A DNA stretch of 41,887 nt from Agathobacter sp. GTDB lineage: Bacteria > Bacillota > Clostridia > Lachnospirales > Lachnospiraceae. Shown here piece after piece: positions 8,282 through 18,365 of this stretch; positions within the stretch are counted from its first letter, which is position 1, and each line of letters starts with the position of its first letter. The notes beneath the pieces were generated by a model that ran no database searches, was not told the DNA's origin, and saw only the letters and a list, made by a program, of their open reading frames with translations. The position numbers and the translations under genes are program-made. The stretch is taken from NCBI GenBank assembly GCA_022767075.1, contig JALEPP010000019.1, forward strand, positions 1-41,887, read 5' to 3'.

Positions 8282-8677
8282 ATGGAAGAATTTAAGCAGT
8301 GTAAGCTTTGTCAACGATCACTACCTATCTCATACAAGGATTCCATCTGTCCTGCCTGTCAGGAACGAAACCTTTTTAACGAGGTTCGGGAATTTATCCG
8401 TTCTCACGAGGTAAATGAATATGAGGTAGCCGCTCACTTTGATATCCCTATCGGTCAGGTAAAAGCCTGGATCAAGGAGGGACGAATTGAATACAAAGAA
8501 AACTCTACACCTTCCATTATGGGTGTCCACTGCCAACGCTGTGGGGCTCCCGTTTCTTTTGGTACCCTTTGTCCAAAATGCCTAAAGGTGCTCAATGGAA
8601 ACAAGGGCTACGGAAAAACATATCGCTCCGACAACCACAAGATGCGCTATGTGGACAAAAATGATGACAGCAATTAA
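8282..8677 (+). CDS. YvyF/TIGR03826-like zinc-ribbon flagellar-operon-type protein
   Basis: CKLCQRSLP...CPACQ, HTH-like EYEVAAHFDIPIGQVKAWIKEGRIEYKE, CQRCGAPVSFGTLCPKC. Confidence 0.75.
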   Translation: MEEFKQCKLCQRSLPISYKDSICPACQERNLFNEVREFIRSHEVNEYEVAAHFDIPIGQVKAWIKEGRIEYKENSTPSIMGVHCQRCGAPVSFGTLCPKCLKVLNGNKGYGKTYRSDNHKMRYVDKNDDSN

Positions 8678-9165
8678 GCTGTCACCACCTTCTGGCGGTA
8701 TTTGATGCATACCGCTTCTAAAAATTTCTCGTCCGGCTCAATCATGATACAGGTTGTTCCGTTTTCTGTGTTCACCACTACTTCATAGTAATCTGCCTCT
8801 GAATCATGTGAGGTATAGTTTTTAACAGTGGCGCCATTCTGATGATAGCTCATGAGACTTCTGTCTCCTTTTGGTGCAATCACCAACACATTTTCCATGG
8901 ACACCTCCATCAAAGCCTTTCTGCTTGATTTGTTTCTAATCTTTGTAAACCGCATGGTTCCATCGTAGTAAGAGTATTCAAATTCCCGGTAACTTAAGAA
9001 CTGCATAGCCCCCCAGACCAAGAATAAAATCAATGGTACAATTAAAAAAAGCGGAATTGCAAAGTTGATAATCAGACTTGCAATTGCAAGAATTAATACC
9101 GCAATTCTGGCTACCTTGAATCCCATAGACTGTTTTTTCTCTACTAATACGTATACTTCTGGCAT
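8674..9165 (-). CDS. Small conserved membrane protein (DUF6106-like)
   Basis: Two adjacent TM segments; MPEVYVLVEKKQS N-terminus; family assignment by recollection. Confidence 0.6.
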   Translation of the reverse strand: MPEVYVLVEKKQSMGFKVARIAVLILAIASLIINFAIPLFLIVPLILFLVWGAMQFLSYREFEYSYYDGTMRFTKIRNKSSRKALMEVSMENVLVIAPKGDRSLMSYHQNGATVKNYTSHDSEADYYEVVVNTENGTTCIMIEPDEKFLEAVCIKYRQKVVTA

Positions 9166-9321
9166 AGCTGTCTCCTTTTCCTTCCAGTGTTGTCATGTGA
9201 AGTATCATACCATGTTTCCAGGTATTTTGCTAGTATCTGGAGATTTTCACTTTTCATTTTCCCAATCATTCAGTACAATAGGATTAGTTTTTCGACTTTT
9301 TTCGTTTGTAAAGGAGGGCCT

Positions 9322-11454
9322 ATGAATCGCTCTTATACCAAATCCAATGAACCAACCAATCAGGCGTCTCATCAGCCTATCGCCTATCATTTTTATGAAG
9401 ACACACTTTCCTCCTTTCCGGAAAGTGTTCTGAAGGAATGGTCGTTAACCAACGGAATCGGTGGTTACGGTGGAGGTTCCATCAATGGGGCTCTGGGCAG
9501 AACCCATCACGGGTACCTCATTGCGTCCTTACACCCACCTGTGGAACGCTATCTTGCACTGGCAAAGACAAAGGAAGCCTTACAGGTCGGCTCCAGGACC
9601 TTTGACTTGGACTGCAATCTTTTTCAGGATGACTCTCTAAACGACGGCAACAGGTATCTGAAGCATTTTTGTTATGACGGAACCGTCTCATTTACTTACG
9701 AGATTCCAACAGCAGAAAACGACACCGCCGTCTCCCTCACCAAGAATATTGCCTTAATCCGGGGAGAAAACACCTGTGTCATCTCCTATGAGATTCATTC
9801 CCACATAAGGGAGGAGAGTCAATTTCATATAACTCCAATCCTGAATTTTAAGGAGCACAGCACAAGTACCGCCTCTAGGGATCTCCGCTTCTTGGAGATG
9901 CCTTTGGAGAAAGCTTGTGGTTTTACATTAATTCCAGAAGATCAGACAAACGTTACCATTACCTCTGTGTGCTCCCAGGGGCAGCTTCAAAAACGCGACT
10001 CCCGTTTCTATGACCAGGTTAAGCTTCCTGTTGAAGTTGCTCTGGAGACGGAAGGCTTTGATTGCCACTACATGCCTTATGATTTCGTTATTTCCGTTCC
10101 GGGGAATACGGACACCATGATTTCCTTCCTTTGTACCCTGGAAGACTTTGGCAAAATGGAAAAGACTTTTGACAATTCCTACTGCAGTGCCAAGATTGAA
10201 ATGGAACGGGAAAGAAAAAGGCGCCTTGTAAATGTGGCCAACTACACCGATACATTTGCAAACCAGCTGGTTCTCGCCAGTGATTCCTTCTTGTCCTACC
10301 GTCAGTCCACCGGTCTGACGACCATTTTAGCGGGACTTCCCTGGTTCACAGACTGGGGCAGAGACACCATGATTGCCTTTACAGGCCTTACTCTTTGTAC
10401 CAACCGCTTTCAGGAGGCGAGAGAAATCCTTATGACCTTTGCCCGGTATGTACACCACGGAATGATTCCAAACATGTTTCCTGACAATGGTGCAGAGCCC
10501 TTGTACAACACAGCGGATGCTTCTTTGTGGTATTTCTACGGAGTGCAAAAATATCTGGAATATGATTCCTCCCCTGAGGGGCTTTCCTTTATCCAAAAAG
10601 AAATCTATCCTGCACTTCTTGCCATTTTGCAGGGCTATGAGCATGGTACGGATTTTTCCATCTATATGGATCAGGACGGCTTAATCCATGCAGGAGGAAA
10701 CCTGGATCAGGTTACCTGGATGGATGTACGGGTAGGGGAATGGGTTCCTACCCCTAGACACGGTAAGCCGGTAGAAATCAACGCGCTTTGGTATAATGCC
10801 CTGTGCTTTATGAACACCCTGATTCCAAAGCTGGACGATTCCATAAATGGCAAGGAGTTAGCATGCCATTATGGGAAGCTGTCCGAAAAGGTGAAGGCTT
10901 CCTTCTGTGAGAAATTCTGGAATCCGGACATGGGATGCCTCTATGATGTGCTTCCGGACGATGTCAATGATGTACGTGGAGAAAAGCTTTGTATCCGGCC
11001 AAATCAAATCTATGCCGTTTCCCTGCCTTACACCATGCTTTCCAAGGAGCAGGAGGCTTCTATTCTGGAGGTTGTGAGAAAGGAGCTGTTTGTGGGGGTT
11101 GGTCTTCGTTCTCTCTCCCGCCAAAACAAGGAATATCATCCTATCTATTGTGGCTCTCTGGACAAGCGGGACGCTGCCTATCACCAGGGCACTGCCTGGG
11201 GCTTTTTGCTTGGGGCCTTCTACACCGCTTTTATGAAGGTTCATGGGCATACTGCAAAAGCGGCTTTCGAAGCAGTGGAGATGCTTGCACCCGTTCGTTC
11301 TCATCTGCTGGAAAATGGAATCGGAACCATCTGCGAAATCTTTGACGGAGATGCTCCTCACTACGGCAGGGGCTGTTACGGACAGGCCTGGAGCGTTGCA
11401 GAAATCCTACGGGCTTATGCAGAAGACATTCTTCCTTATCTCTCTGAGGTCTAG
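9322..11454 (+). CDS. Amylo-alpha-1,6-glucosidase (glycogen debranching enzyme)
   Basis: WSLTNGIGGYGGGSINGALGRTHHGYLIA, LPWFTDWGRDTMIAFTGL, GTAWGFLLGAFYTAFMK; AAGGAGG before ATG 9322. Confidence 0.95.
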   Translation: MNRSYTKSNEPTNQASHQPIAYHFYEDTLSSFPESVLKEWSLTNGIGGYGGGSINGALGRTHHGYLIASLHPPVERYLALAKTKEALQVGSRTFDLDCNLFQDDSLNDGNRYLKHFCYDGTVSFTYEIPTAENDTAVSLTKNIALIRGENTCVISYEIHSHIREESQFHITPILNFKEHSTSTASRDLRFLEMPLEKACGFTLIPEDQTNVTITSVCSQGQLQKRDSRFYDQVKLPVEVALETEGFDCHYMPYDFVISVPGNTDTMISFLCTLEDFGKMEKTFDNSYCSAKIEMERERKRRLVNVANYTDTFANQLVLASDSFLSYRQSTGLTTILAGLPWFTDWGRDTMIAFTGLTLCTNRFQEAREILMTFARYVHHGMIPNMFPDNGAEPLYNTADASLWYFYGVQKYLEYDSSPEGLSFIQKEIYPALLAILQGYEHGTDFSIYMDQDGLIHAGGNLDQVTWMDVRVGEWVPTPRHGKPVEINALWYNALCFMNTLIPKLDDSINGKELACHYGKLSEKVKASFCEKFWNPDMGCLYDVLPDDVNDVRGEKLCIRPNQIYAVSLPYTMLSKEQEASILEVVRKELFVGVGLRSLSRQNKEYHPIYCGSLDKRDAAYHQGTAWGFLLGAFYTAFMKVHGHTAKAAFEAVEMLAPVRSHLLENGIGTICEIFDGDAPHYGRGCYGQAWSVAEILRAYAEDILPYLSEV

Positions 11455-11528
11455 TGGAAGAATTTATTTAAAAAGAGGTATTGACTTTGAAGCTTCACTC
11501 GTGTAAAGTATAATCAGTTGTGAAAAAC

Positions 11529-11599
11529 GCGGGTGTAGTTCAATGGTAGAACACCAGCCTTCCAAGCTGGATACGTGGGTTCGAGTCCCATCACCCGCT
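11529..11599 (+). tRNA. tRNA-Gly (anticodon TCC)
   Basis: GCGGGTG...CACCCGC acceptor; CCAGC CTTCCAA GCTGG anticodon arm; GTGGGTTCGAGTCCCAT T-arm. Confidence 0.96.
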
Positions 11600-11615
11600 T
11601 CTTTTTATAGAAAGG

Positions 11616-11648
11616 GCTATTTCCCACATGTGGGAAGTAGCTTTTTTC
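11616..11648 (+). terminator. Intrinsic terminator after tRNA-Gly
   Basis: GCTATTTCCCACATGTGGGAAGTAGC + TTTTTT. Confidence 0.85.
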
Positions 11649-11756
11649 AACATATAGGAAATTCCTACAGGAACTTCTATATGTCAAAAAGGTACTGCGT
11701 GCCGGGATCGCACTCTTTTTATATTCTTTGGCAGCTTGCAGAAAAGAGGTTATCAC

Positions 11757-12404
11757 ATGGAACAGATTAAGAGTTTTAAGGAAATGACTTGGAAGGAACG
11801 TTTTTCCCAGATATGGGAATATTATCGTATTCCCATCTTTGTAGGTATCGCTATCTTTGCGGTGGTTTTTTCTCTGATAAAACACTTTGTCACTTATCAG
11901 GAGCCTATTTTAAATCTTGCCATGGTAAATGCCTATATTGACGACAGCAAGCCTACTGCCATCGACGACGGCATTCAGCTTTTTCTTGAGGATTGTCAGT
12001 TGGAGGGGGAGGTATCCTACAACACCTCCTTATATTTTCAATCAGACAACTTAAGTGGTGATGCCATTACCGCTCTCACCTCTCTTGATGTGATGACAAG
12101 CTCCGGTGCGCTCGATGTGTATCTGTCTAATGAGGATGGCTTCCTCTTCCTTTGTGACAGAGGTTACTTCCCGGATCTTAGCACTGTTTTGACCAAGGAA
12201 GAGCTTGATTCCTTAGAGGATCGATTGGTGTACGCCAAGTTGGAGGATGGGACGAAAGCTCCCGTAGGGGTTCGTCTGAAGGAGGATTGCAAATTTTTGA
12301 AGGCCACCGGGGCATACCCGGATGGATGTGTGGTGGGAGTATCCTACGCCCAGAGTAATCCGGACGCCATAGAAAAGTTTTTAACCTATGTGATTTGGGA
12401 ATAA
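11757..12404 (+). CDS. Hypothetical membrane-anchored protein
   Basis: Single N-terminal TM (IPIFVGIAIFAVVFSLIKHF), extracellular remainder. Confidence 0.7.
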   Translation: MEQIKSFKEMTWKERFSQIWEYYRIPIFVGIAIFAVVFSLIKHFVTYQEPILNLAMVNAYIDDSKPTAIDDGIQLFLEDCQLEGEVSYNTSLYFQSDNLSGDAITALTSLDVMTSSGALDVYLSNEDGFLFLCDRGYFPDLSTVLTKEELDSLEDRLVYAKLEDGTKAPVGVRLKEDCKFLKATGAYPDGCVVGVSYAQSNPDAIEKFLTYVIWE

Positions 12405-12440
12405 ATGTGAAGGTATCCCCATGGGATATCTCTTATAACA

Positions 12441-12471
12441 GAAAAGCTCCGGTCTAATGCCGGAGCTTTTC
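12441..12471. terminator. Bidirectional intrinsic terminator between convergent genes
   Basis: GAAAAGCTCCGGTCTAATGCCGGAGCTTTTC. Confidence 0.85.
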
Positions 12472-12551
12472 CTAGAATTATGTAAGAACCTTTTCTTATT
12501 CGATTCTTTTCTTATTCGATTCTTTGGAGTACGATTCTTGGGAACGGTTTC

Positions 12552-13055
12552 TTAGAACAAGTCCACACGTCCGGTGTATTTCTCATTGATTACATAGTAT
12601 GCAGAATACTCTTCCGGCTTTACGTAGATATTCAATGATTTGATTGAAGATGGACGATGTCCCTCTGCTGCAAACTGCTCTTTTACGCGTTCTTCCACTA
12701 CCTGTAAATCTGCCTCACGGTTCTGGAACTGCACCTTTACCACTGTAGTATTCTCTTTCTTTGCTACAGCTTTTGTGGTCTTCTTTGGAGCTGCTTTCTT
12801 AGCAGTCTTTGCAGGCTCTGCCTTTACTGCCTCTGTCTTTGCTGGCTCTGCTTTTACAGCCTTTGCTGGCTCTACTTTTGTAGCCTCTGCCTTTACCGGC
12901 TCTACTTTTGTAGCCTCTGCCTTTGCAGGCTCTACTTTTACTGCTTCTGCCTTTACTACTTCATTCTTTACTGCTTCTGCTTTTTTCTCTTCTGCCTTTA
13001 CCACTGGTGCCTGTACTTTGGTTGCTTCCATTTTTTTCACTGTTCCTTTTTTCAT
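12552..13055 (-). CDS. DUF6465-like protein with Lys/Ala/Glu/Pro low-complexity N-terminal half
   Basis: KAEPAKTEAVKAEPAK... repeats; C-term VKVQFQNREADL...NIYVKPEEYSAYYVINEKYTGRVDLF; start chosen at MKKGTVKK. Confidence 0.75.
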   Translation of the reverse strand: MKKGTVKKMEATKVQAPVVKAEEKKAEAVKNEVVKAEAVKVEPAKAEATKVEPVKAEATKVEPAKAVKAEPAKTEAVKAEPAKTAKKAAPKKTTKAVAKKENTTVVKVQFQNREADLQVVEERVKEQFAAEGHRPSSIKSLNIYVKPEEYSAYYVINEKYTGRVDLF

Positions 13056-13098
13056 AGTCCCTCTCCTTTTAATAAACAAGTCACTACGTTACGGCAAA

Positions 13099-13353
13099 CT
13101 ATTCACATACTAAAAATTTTTCGATTGCTGCTAATGCTTCCTGCTCATCGTCACCTTCCGTTACGATGTCAATGGACATACCTTCCGTTGGATTGAATGC
13201 CATGATTCCCATGATACTTTTAGCATTGATACGGCGGTTCTCGCTCTCAAGCATAATATTGCTATCGAACTGACATGCCACCTGTACAAGCTCTGCGATA
13301 GGATTATCATGTCCTTTTGAAACATCAGAGACAACAACGTTTTTCTTACTCAT
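13099..13353 (-). CDS. HPr-like phosphocarrier protein (divergent active-site loop)
   Basis: 84 aa; KGHDNPIAELVQVACQFDSNI, NAKSIMGIMAFNPTEGMSIDIVTEGDDEQEALAAIEKF. Confidence 0.85.
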   Translation of the reverse strand: MSKKNVVVSDVSKGHDNPIAELVQVACQFDSNIMLESENRRINAKSIMGIMAFNPTEGMSIDIVTEGDDEQEALAAIEKFLVCE

Positions 13354-13508
13354 ATGTTCTCCTCTTTTTCCGTTACCCTTTATTTGCTATATCGACTCAA
13401 ATATATCGCAAGTCCTTTTTTTTTGCAAGCAAACCATAGAATTCTGTTAATTTTAGCCCACAATCCCTGCTTCGCATACACTTTCTTGTTCAACTTTACA
13501 TGTAATTT

Positions 13509-16040
13509 TTAATTTTTTTGATAGGCAAGGAACACATTTCCCGCTTGTGAAAAAATGTTGTTTGCATCCTGGGTTGCCATTTTTTGGGTTGTATGAGTGG
13601 CCGGATCATAGTAATAAACCAGGGATGAAGTGTATCCCGTCAACAGCACTGCAGTGTCCTGGGATGTGAGTGCAAACACCGGTGTGCCATTATTTACATA
13701 ATAAAACATCTCATCCACCGAACACCCCGAAAGATTCAATATCTCATATTCCGGAAGCATGGTTACCAAGACATCCTCCGGAGAATTGCCCTGGGCAATC
13801 ATATCGCTGACACTTCCTGTCTTTCCTTCCCACTGAATCATACCACTGATAGCCTGTACGATTGTTCCGGATTCCAAATCCGAGGCTGCGACACTTAATC
13901 CGTTCAGTGGATCCTTATACACGCTTCGTCCCTGTTGCCATACATACTGTTGCTTCTGATTAACCACAATGGCATTGTTCTCATTTGCCTTTCTAATGGC
14001 AGTCGCAATCTGGTCACCACTGTAGAGAACGTCCCCTTTTGCATAGACATAGTATCTGGTAACATCCGGATCTCTTTGAATTTCAACGGCACGGTTGTCC
14101 TGAGTGATTACTTCCTTGGAGGTTACAAGCTTTGTCTTTCCTGCTTTTGCCTGACCTGTAAATGCAATCTGAGAGAGCTTTTGTCTTTCCTGGTCTCCAT
14201 AGGATTTCAGATAGACAACGGTATCCTTATCCGCCTCCTTATTCATAATCTGGTTCTCTCCTACGACTACAAACTGCCCTTCATTTCTTTGAATCAGCTG
14301 CATGGAAATCAGATAACCATCTACCGTTACAGTACCCACATACCCATCTGACGGAGCATATTCCTTCAGGATATCCTTCGTGTTTTCTGAGCCGACAATA
14401 TACAATTTCTTTGTTGGAAATACGGCGTTGCCTGCGGCATCCTTCACAACATCAGACGCATTTGCCACACCATAAATAAGGTCTTCCCCGATAAAGCCCA
14501 TTGGTCGAATTACTTCACCATTTCCCACCGTAATATCACTTATTTTGCCGGAAGAAAGGTCTATCAGGTGTAAGGTCTCACTTTGATAGGTCTTACCGGC
14601 ATCTATCCAGGTAAAATAACGATTGCTTACTGACGCAAAATAATCTCCCTCTGTTAAATCGCTGATTGCTTCCTTAGTCTCCTTCGTGTTCAGATCAATG
14701 GAATACATGGTATGATTTAACACCAGATACACCATTCTTCCATCGCTCTCATATAGGAACTGCCCCAGCTCAGAACCTAATATTCCATAGGAACTGTTGC
14801 ATGGCAAATAGGCCTCCTCTTCCACCGTACGTGCAAGGCCATCATAATGGAACACGGAGAGCCCCACCTCTCCCTCGTGTTTTCCACGATTCATATATCC
14901 AAAGACAATAAAATCCACACTTCCTGCTTCATCCACATTCATAATCTTGATGTCGTGCTGATTCAGATTGTCCCTTGGGTCAAAATCCTCCTGCTCCCGG
15001 AAGCTAAAAATCTTGGAAAGCAGATTGTTGGATGCATCGTATCCCCAAAGCTCTCCCGCCTGGACAAACGCGATTCGGTTGCCCACCTCATTGTAATCAT
15101 ATTCCACATCACCGGGAGTGATGCCAAGCTGTATGGAATTTCCTCCTGACAGAATTGTCCCCTCCGGATTAAAGATTTCTTCTGCGGTTCTCTCATAATC
15201 CAGCACATACATTTGCTTTGCTCCCTGGCGAAGCCTGTAGTATTCTTCCACATCATAGTACTGATTCACTCCGTCCGATGTGACCGTGGACAAAATATAG
15301 CGTATGGTCAATGCTGTATAATCGTCATTGATTTCCTGGAACGCAATGTCAAGCGGAGTCACCGGGTTACAAATGAGATTTCTCCATTTTATCTGTCGCA
15401 CCGTACAGGTCAAATCCACATATCCCAGGTTAGTGGCATCTCCGGTGGCATTCTCCACATAGTTGGCAAAATAGCTTCCGTCCTCATCCCTTGCAAAGGT
15501 ATGAGAATGAAAATCAAGGGCAAAATTCAGGTACTTATCCGCATCCAGGCCCTTTTCCTTAATCACTCTGGTGTAGTAATAAATCGGCTGCTTCTTTCCC
15601 TGTAAGGTGAGCTTTAGAGCGTACTCTTCATTGTCCTGCAGGATATTCTCCAGCTCCACATCTGCTTTCAGCTGATTGCCGGATCTGGAAAAATCCTTTG
15701 TCGCGTTCTTTACAACAAGGCGGGTTCCGTCCATGCTTCGAATCTCGTACTGTAGCTCGCTTACCTCTACACCATCGGTATCTACCACAATATGAAGCAT
15801 ACGGTCATCTCCAACCGGAGTAATATTCCCTCTCATATTGGTGTCCACCATCTCATTGACATAGCCAAACAGCTCATTGACCGTGGTCCCCTGATACGAA
15901 AAAGACACCACCGGCAGAGTCGCTTCTGCCAGTGATGTGGTCATGTCTGTCTGTGATTTGTTGGTTACAAGACTAAATGATACCAAGGAGCCTATAAACA
16001 CTATCGCTAGCACCAAGGGTTTTATCCATTTCTTGTTCAT
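13509..16040 (-). CDS. Large secreted/membrane-anchored hypothetical protein with propeller-like middle and degenerate C39-like C-terminus
   Basis: N-terminal signal anchor; repeated beta-strand segments; GTPVFALTSQDTAVLLTGYTSSLVYYYDPATHTTQKM near C-terminus. Confidence 0.7.
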   Translation of the reverse strand: MNKKWIKPLVLAIVFIGSLVSFSLVTNKSQTDMTTSLAEATLPVVSFSYQGTTVNELFGYVNEMVDTNMRGNITPVGDDRMLHIVVDTDGVEVSELQYEIRSMDGTRLVVKNATKDFSRSGNQLKADVELENILQDNEEYALKLTLQGKKQPIYYYTRVIKEKGLDADKYLNFALDFHSHTFARDEDGSYFANYVENATGDATNLGYVDLTCTVRQIKWRNLICNPVTPLDIAFQEINDDYTALTIRYILSTVTSDGVNQYYDVEEYYRLRQGAKQMYVLDYERTAEEIFNPEGTILSGGNSIQLGITPGDVEYDYNEVGNRIAFVQAGELWGYDASNNLLSKIFSFREQEDFDPRDNLNQHDIKIMNVDEAGSVDFIVFGYMNRGKHEGEVGLSVFHYDGLARTVEEEAYLPCNSSYGILGSELGQFLYESDGRMVYLVLNHTMYSIDLNTKETKEAISDLTEGDYFASVSNRYFTWIDAGKTYQSETLHLIDLSSGKISDITVGNGEVIRPMGFIGEDLIYGVANASDVVKDAAGNAVFPTKKLYIVGSENTKDILKEYAPSDGYVGTVTVDGYLISMQLIQRNEGQFVVVGENQIMNKEADKDTVVYLKSYGDQERQKLSQIAFTGQAKAGKTKLVTSKEVITQDNRAVEIQRDPDVTRYYVYAKGDVLYSGDQIATAIRKANENNAIVVNQKQQYVWQQGRSVYKDPLNGLSVAASDLESGTIVQAISGMIQWEGKTGSVSDMIAQGNSPEDVLVTMLPEYEILNLSGCSVDEMFYYVNNGTPVFALTSQDTAVLLTGYTSSLVYYYDPATHTTQKMATQDANNIFSQAGNVFLAYQKN

Positions 16041-16055
16041 GTAATACCTCTTCGT

Positions 16056-18335
16056 TTATTTTGCCAGTAATGGGTCTACCATAATAGACAGATATCCCGG
16101 GAAATTCTCATGAAGCATGGTGGTGGTGATATTTCCAGCCATGTCCTTTTCAAAATGATACAGATTGTATTTTCCATCCTTGTAACGAAAATCCTTTCCG
16201 TTATCCAGATAATGATTCCAGCTTGCCACACCCGGAGTTGTCAAAAGGCGAAGTGTGGTGTAGGTCCGCTGCCCAATGTATTGCACCGGGTCGTAGGTTG
16301 GAATAATACTTCCCGCTTTGATATATATCGGCAAGGTCTCAAGTGGTGCATCCTTCATGATGTACTGCCTTCCCTGGAAACACTCGCCAGTCCAATAATC
16401 ATACCATACTCCTTCCGGAAGGTACACGATTTTCTTGTTTTCTCCTTCCACTACCACAGGAGCCACGAGAATGTTCTCTCCCACAAGGAACTCTCCATTC
16501 ATATTCTGTACTTCCGGATCATCCTCATAGTGAAGTACCAGAGGGCGCATCACCGGAAGCCCCGTCTTGGTTCCCTGATAGAATAAATCATAAATGTATG
16601 GAAGGAAGCGATAGCGAAGCTCCACATATTTTCTTGTGATATCCACACATTCCTCCCCAAACTGCCACGGTTCCTGACGCTTCGTTCCCCTTGCAGAATG
16701 ATTTCTAAAAAGAGGTGAGAAGCATGCCGCCTCTATCCAACGGCACATTAATTCCTTGGTGCAGTCTGCTCCAAATCCTCCTACGTCAGCTCCACAAAAG
16801 GCAAAACCGGAAAGTCCCAGGTTACAAAGCTGTGGAATCATCATCTGAAGATGAGACCACAGACTCTGATTGTCTCCGGTCCATACCGTAGAATACTTCT
16901 GAGTTCCGGCATAGCAGGCTCTGGTAATCACAAAGGGACGTCTTCCGCTGATTTCCTTGATTCCTTCGTAGGTAGCTTTTGCCATAAAGTGTCCGTACAG
17001 ATTGTGCATCTCCTCATGGGTGGTTTGCCTCTCCTCAAAATGCATCTGCACATCCTCCGGCAGTTCTCCGTGAAAGCTTGCAGGTTCATTCATATCATTC
17101 CAGATTCCCATGATTCCGTTGGAAAGAAGTCCCTCATGATGGCTTGCCCACCATTCTCGTACCTCTGAGCGTCCAAAATCCGGGAAATTAGCATCCCCCG
17201 GCCATACCGCATTGACATAGAGCTTTCCCTCTGCGTCTTTTACAAAGTAATCTCCAAGAACGCCCTCTTCATACATAAAGTATTCCTTCTCATATTTTGT
17301 TCCCGGATCAATAATGCAGACCGGCTTGAAGCCCAAGGATTTCAAATCTCCCGTCAGTCGTTCAATAGGACCATACTGCTTCTCGTTCCAGGTAAACACC
17401 CGAAAGCCCTGCATATAGTCAATATCCAGATGAATGGCATCACATGGAATTCTATGATTGCGGTATCCCCTGGCCACCTCAAGCAAATCGGAGGCACTCT
17501 CATATCCCCAGCGGGATTGCTGGAGTCCCAAGGTCCATCTCTGTGGCAATGGTGTGGTTCCGGTCAGATAGGTATATCCGCTTACCACCTCCACCATAGT
17601 GTTGCCGCCTATGATATAGCAGTCCAGATTTCCCCCTTCTGCTCCGTAGAAGAAATAATCCTCTGATTCTTTTCCAAGGTTGAATATACTGCGAAAGCTG
17701 TTATCAAAAAAGAGTCCGAACACCGCATTCTTTTTCTTGCAGATTAAAAACGGAATTGACTTGTACAAAGCCGGAAAGCTTTCCGTATGGGCCTGTGGCA
17801 AATCGGAATTCCAGTTCTCGTATTCATATCCCCTCTTGTTGATAAATCCGGTCTTATCTCCCAGTCCGTAGAAGCAGTCTGTGGTATCCAAAGCTTTTAC
17901 CGTCTGAACCGGATAGTTATATGCCATGTTCTCCATCACATGTCCCTCTGCTGCCAAGAGGGCGTTGGCTTCATCGTTCACTTCTCCCCCTAAGGTACGA
18001 ATGCCCCTGTAATCAGACATTAGCAATTTTCCGGAGCCATCATACACATCCATGTAACCGTCATCCTCGAGTTTTATGGTTAGCTTTCCGGTTTTTACGG
18101 TTATCATGTTCTCGTATTCTTCTACTGTATAGGTACATGGCACCGACTTATCTTCCTCGATGGCCGCAGATTGGTAGTCCTCCATCCAGTAAGGCACCAG
18201 GACTCTGACAATATCCTCCCTGATGATTTGAAGTATCACCTTTTGTTTTTCAAAATAGATTGTAATCTGATTATCGTTCTGCTCATATGATAAGATATTT
18301 CCGTACATAGTATTCTCCATTTTTCTATATTCCAT
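16056..18335 (-). CDS. Glycoside hydrolase family 31 (alpha-glucosidase type)
   Basis: HLDIDYMQGFRVFTWNE, GIWNDMNEPASFHG, SGFAFCGADVGGFG. Confidence 0.95.
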   Translation of the reverse strand: MEYRKMENTMYGNILSYEQNDNQITIYFEKQKVILQIIREDIVRVLVPYWMEDYQSAAIEEDKSVPCTYTVEEYENMITVKTGKLTIKLEDDGYMDVYDGSGKLLMSDYRGIRTLGGEVNDEANALLAAEGHVMENMAYNYPVQTVKALDTTDCFYGLGDKTGFINKRGYEYENWNSDLPQAHTESFPALYKSIPFLICKKKNAVFGLFFDNSFRSIFNLGKESEDYFFYGAEGGNLDCYIIGGNTMVEVVSGYTYLTGTTPLPQRWTLGLQQSRWGYESASDLLEVARGYRNHRIPCDAIHLDIDYMQGFRVFTWNEKQYGPIERLTGDLKSLGFKPVCIIDPGTKYEKEYFMYEEGVLGDYFVKDAEGKLYVNAVWPGDANFPDFGRSEVREWWASHHEGLLSNGIMGIWNDMNEPASFHGELPEDVQMHFEERQTTHEEMHNLYGHFMAKATYEGIKEISGRRPFVITRACYAGTQKYSTVWTGDNQSLWSHLQMMIPQLCNLGLSGFAFCGADVGGFGADCTKELMCRWIEAACFSPLFRNHSARGTKRQEPWQFGEECVDITRKYVELRYRFLPYIYDLFYQGTKTGLPVMRPLVLHYEDDPEVQNMNGEFLVGENILVAPVVVEGENKKIVYLPEGVWYDYWTGECFQGRQYIMKDAPLETLPIYIKAGSIIPTYDPVQYIGQRTYTTLRLLTTPGVASWNHYLDNGKDFRYKDGKYNLYHFEKDMAGNITTTMLHENFPGYLSIMVDPLLAK

Positions 18336-18365
18336 TGGCAGGATTCTTTGCTTTGTTCCTATCTG

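Noticed and set aside
12491-12522. Exact 16-bp tandem repeat TTTTCTTATTCGATTC x2
   Set aside because: Only two units in a short A/T-rich intergenic stretch; likely slippage with no supporting context.
12640-13113. 157-aa + strand ORF opposite the DUF6465-like gene
   Set aside because: Shadow ORF (Phe/Ala/Thr repeats) of the Lys/Ala/Glu repeat-coding strand.
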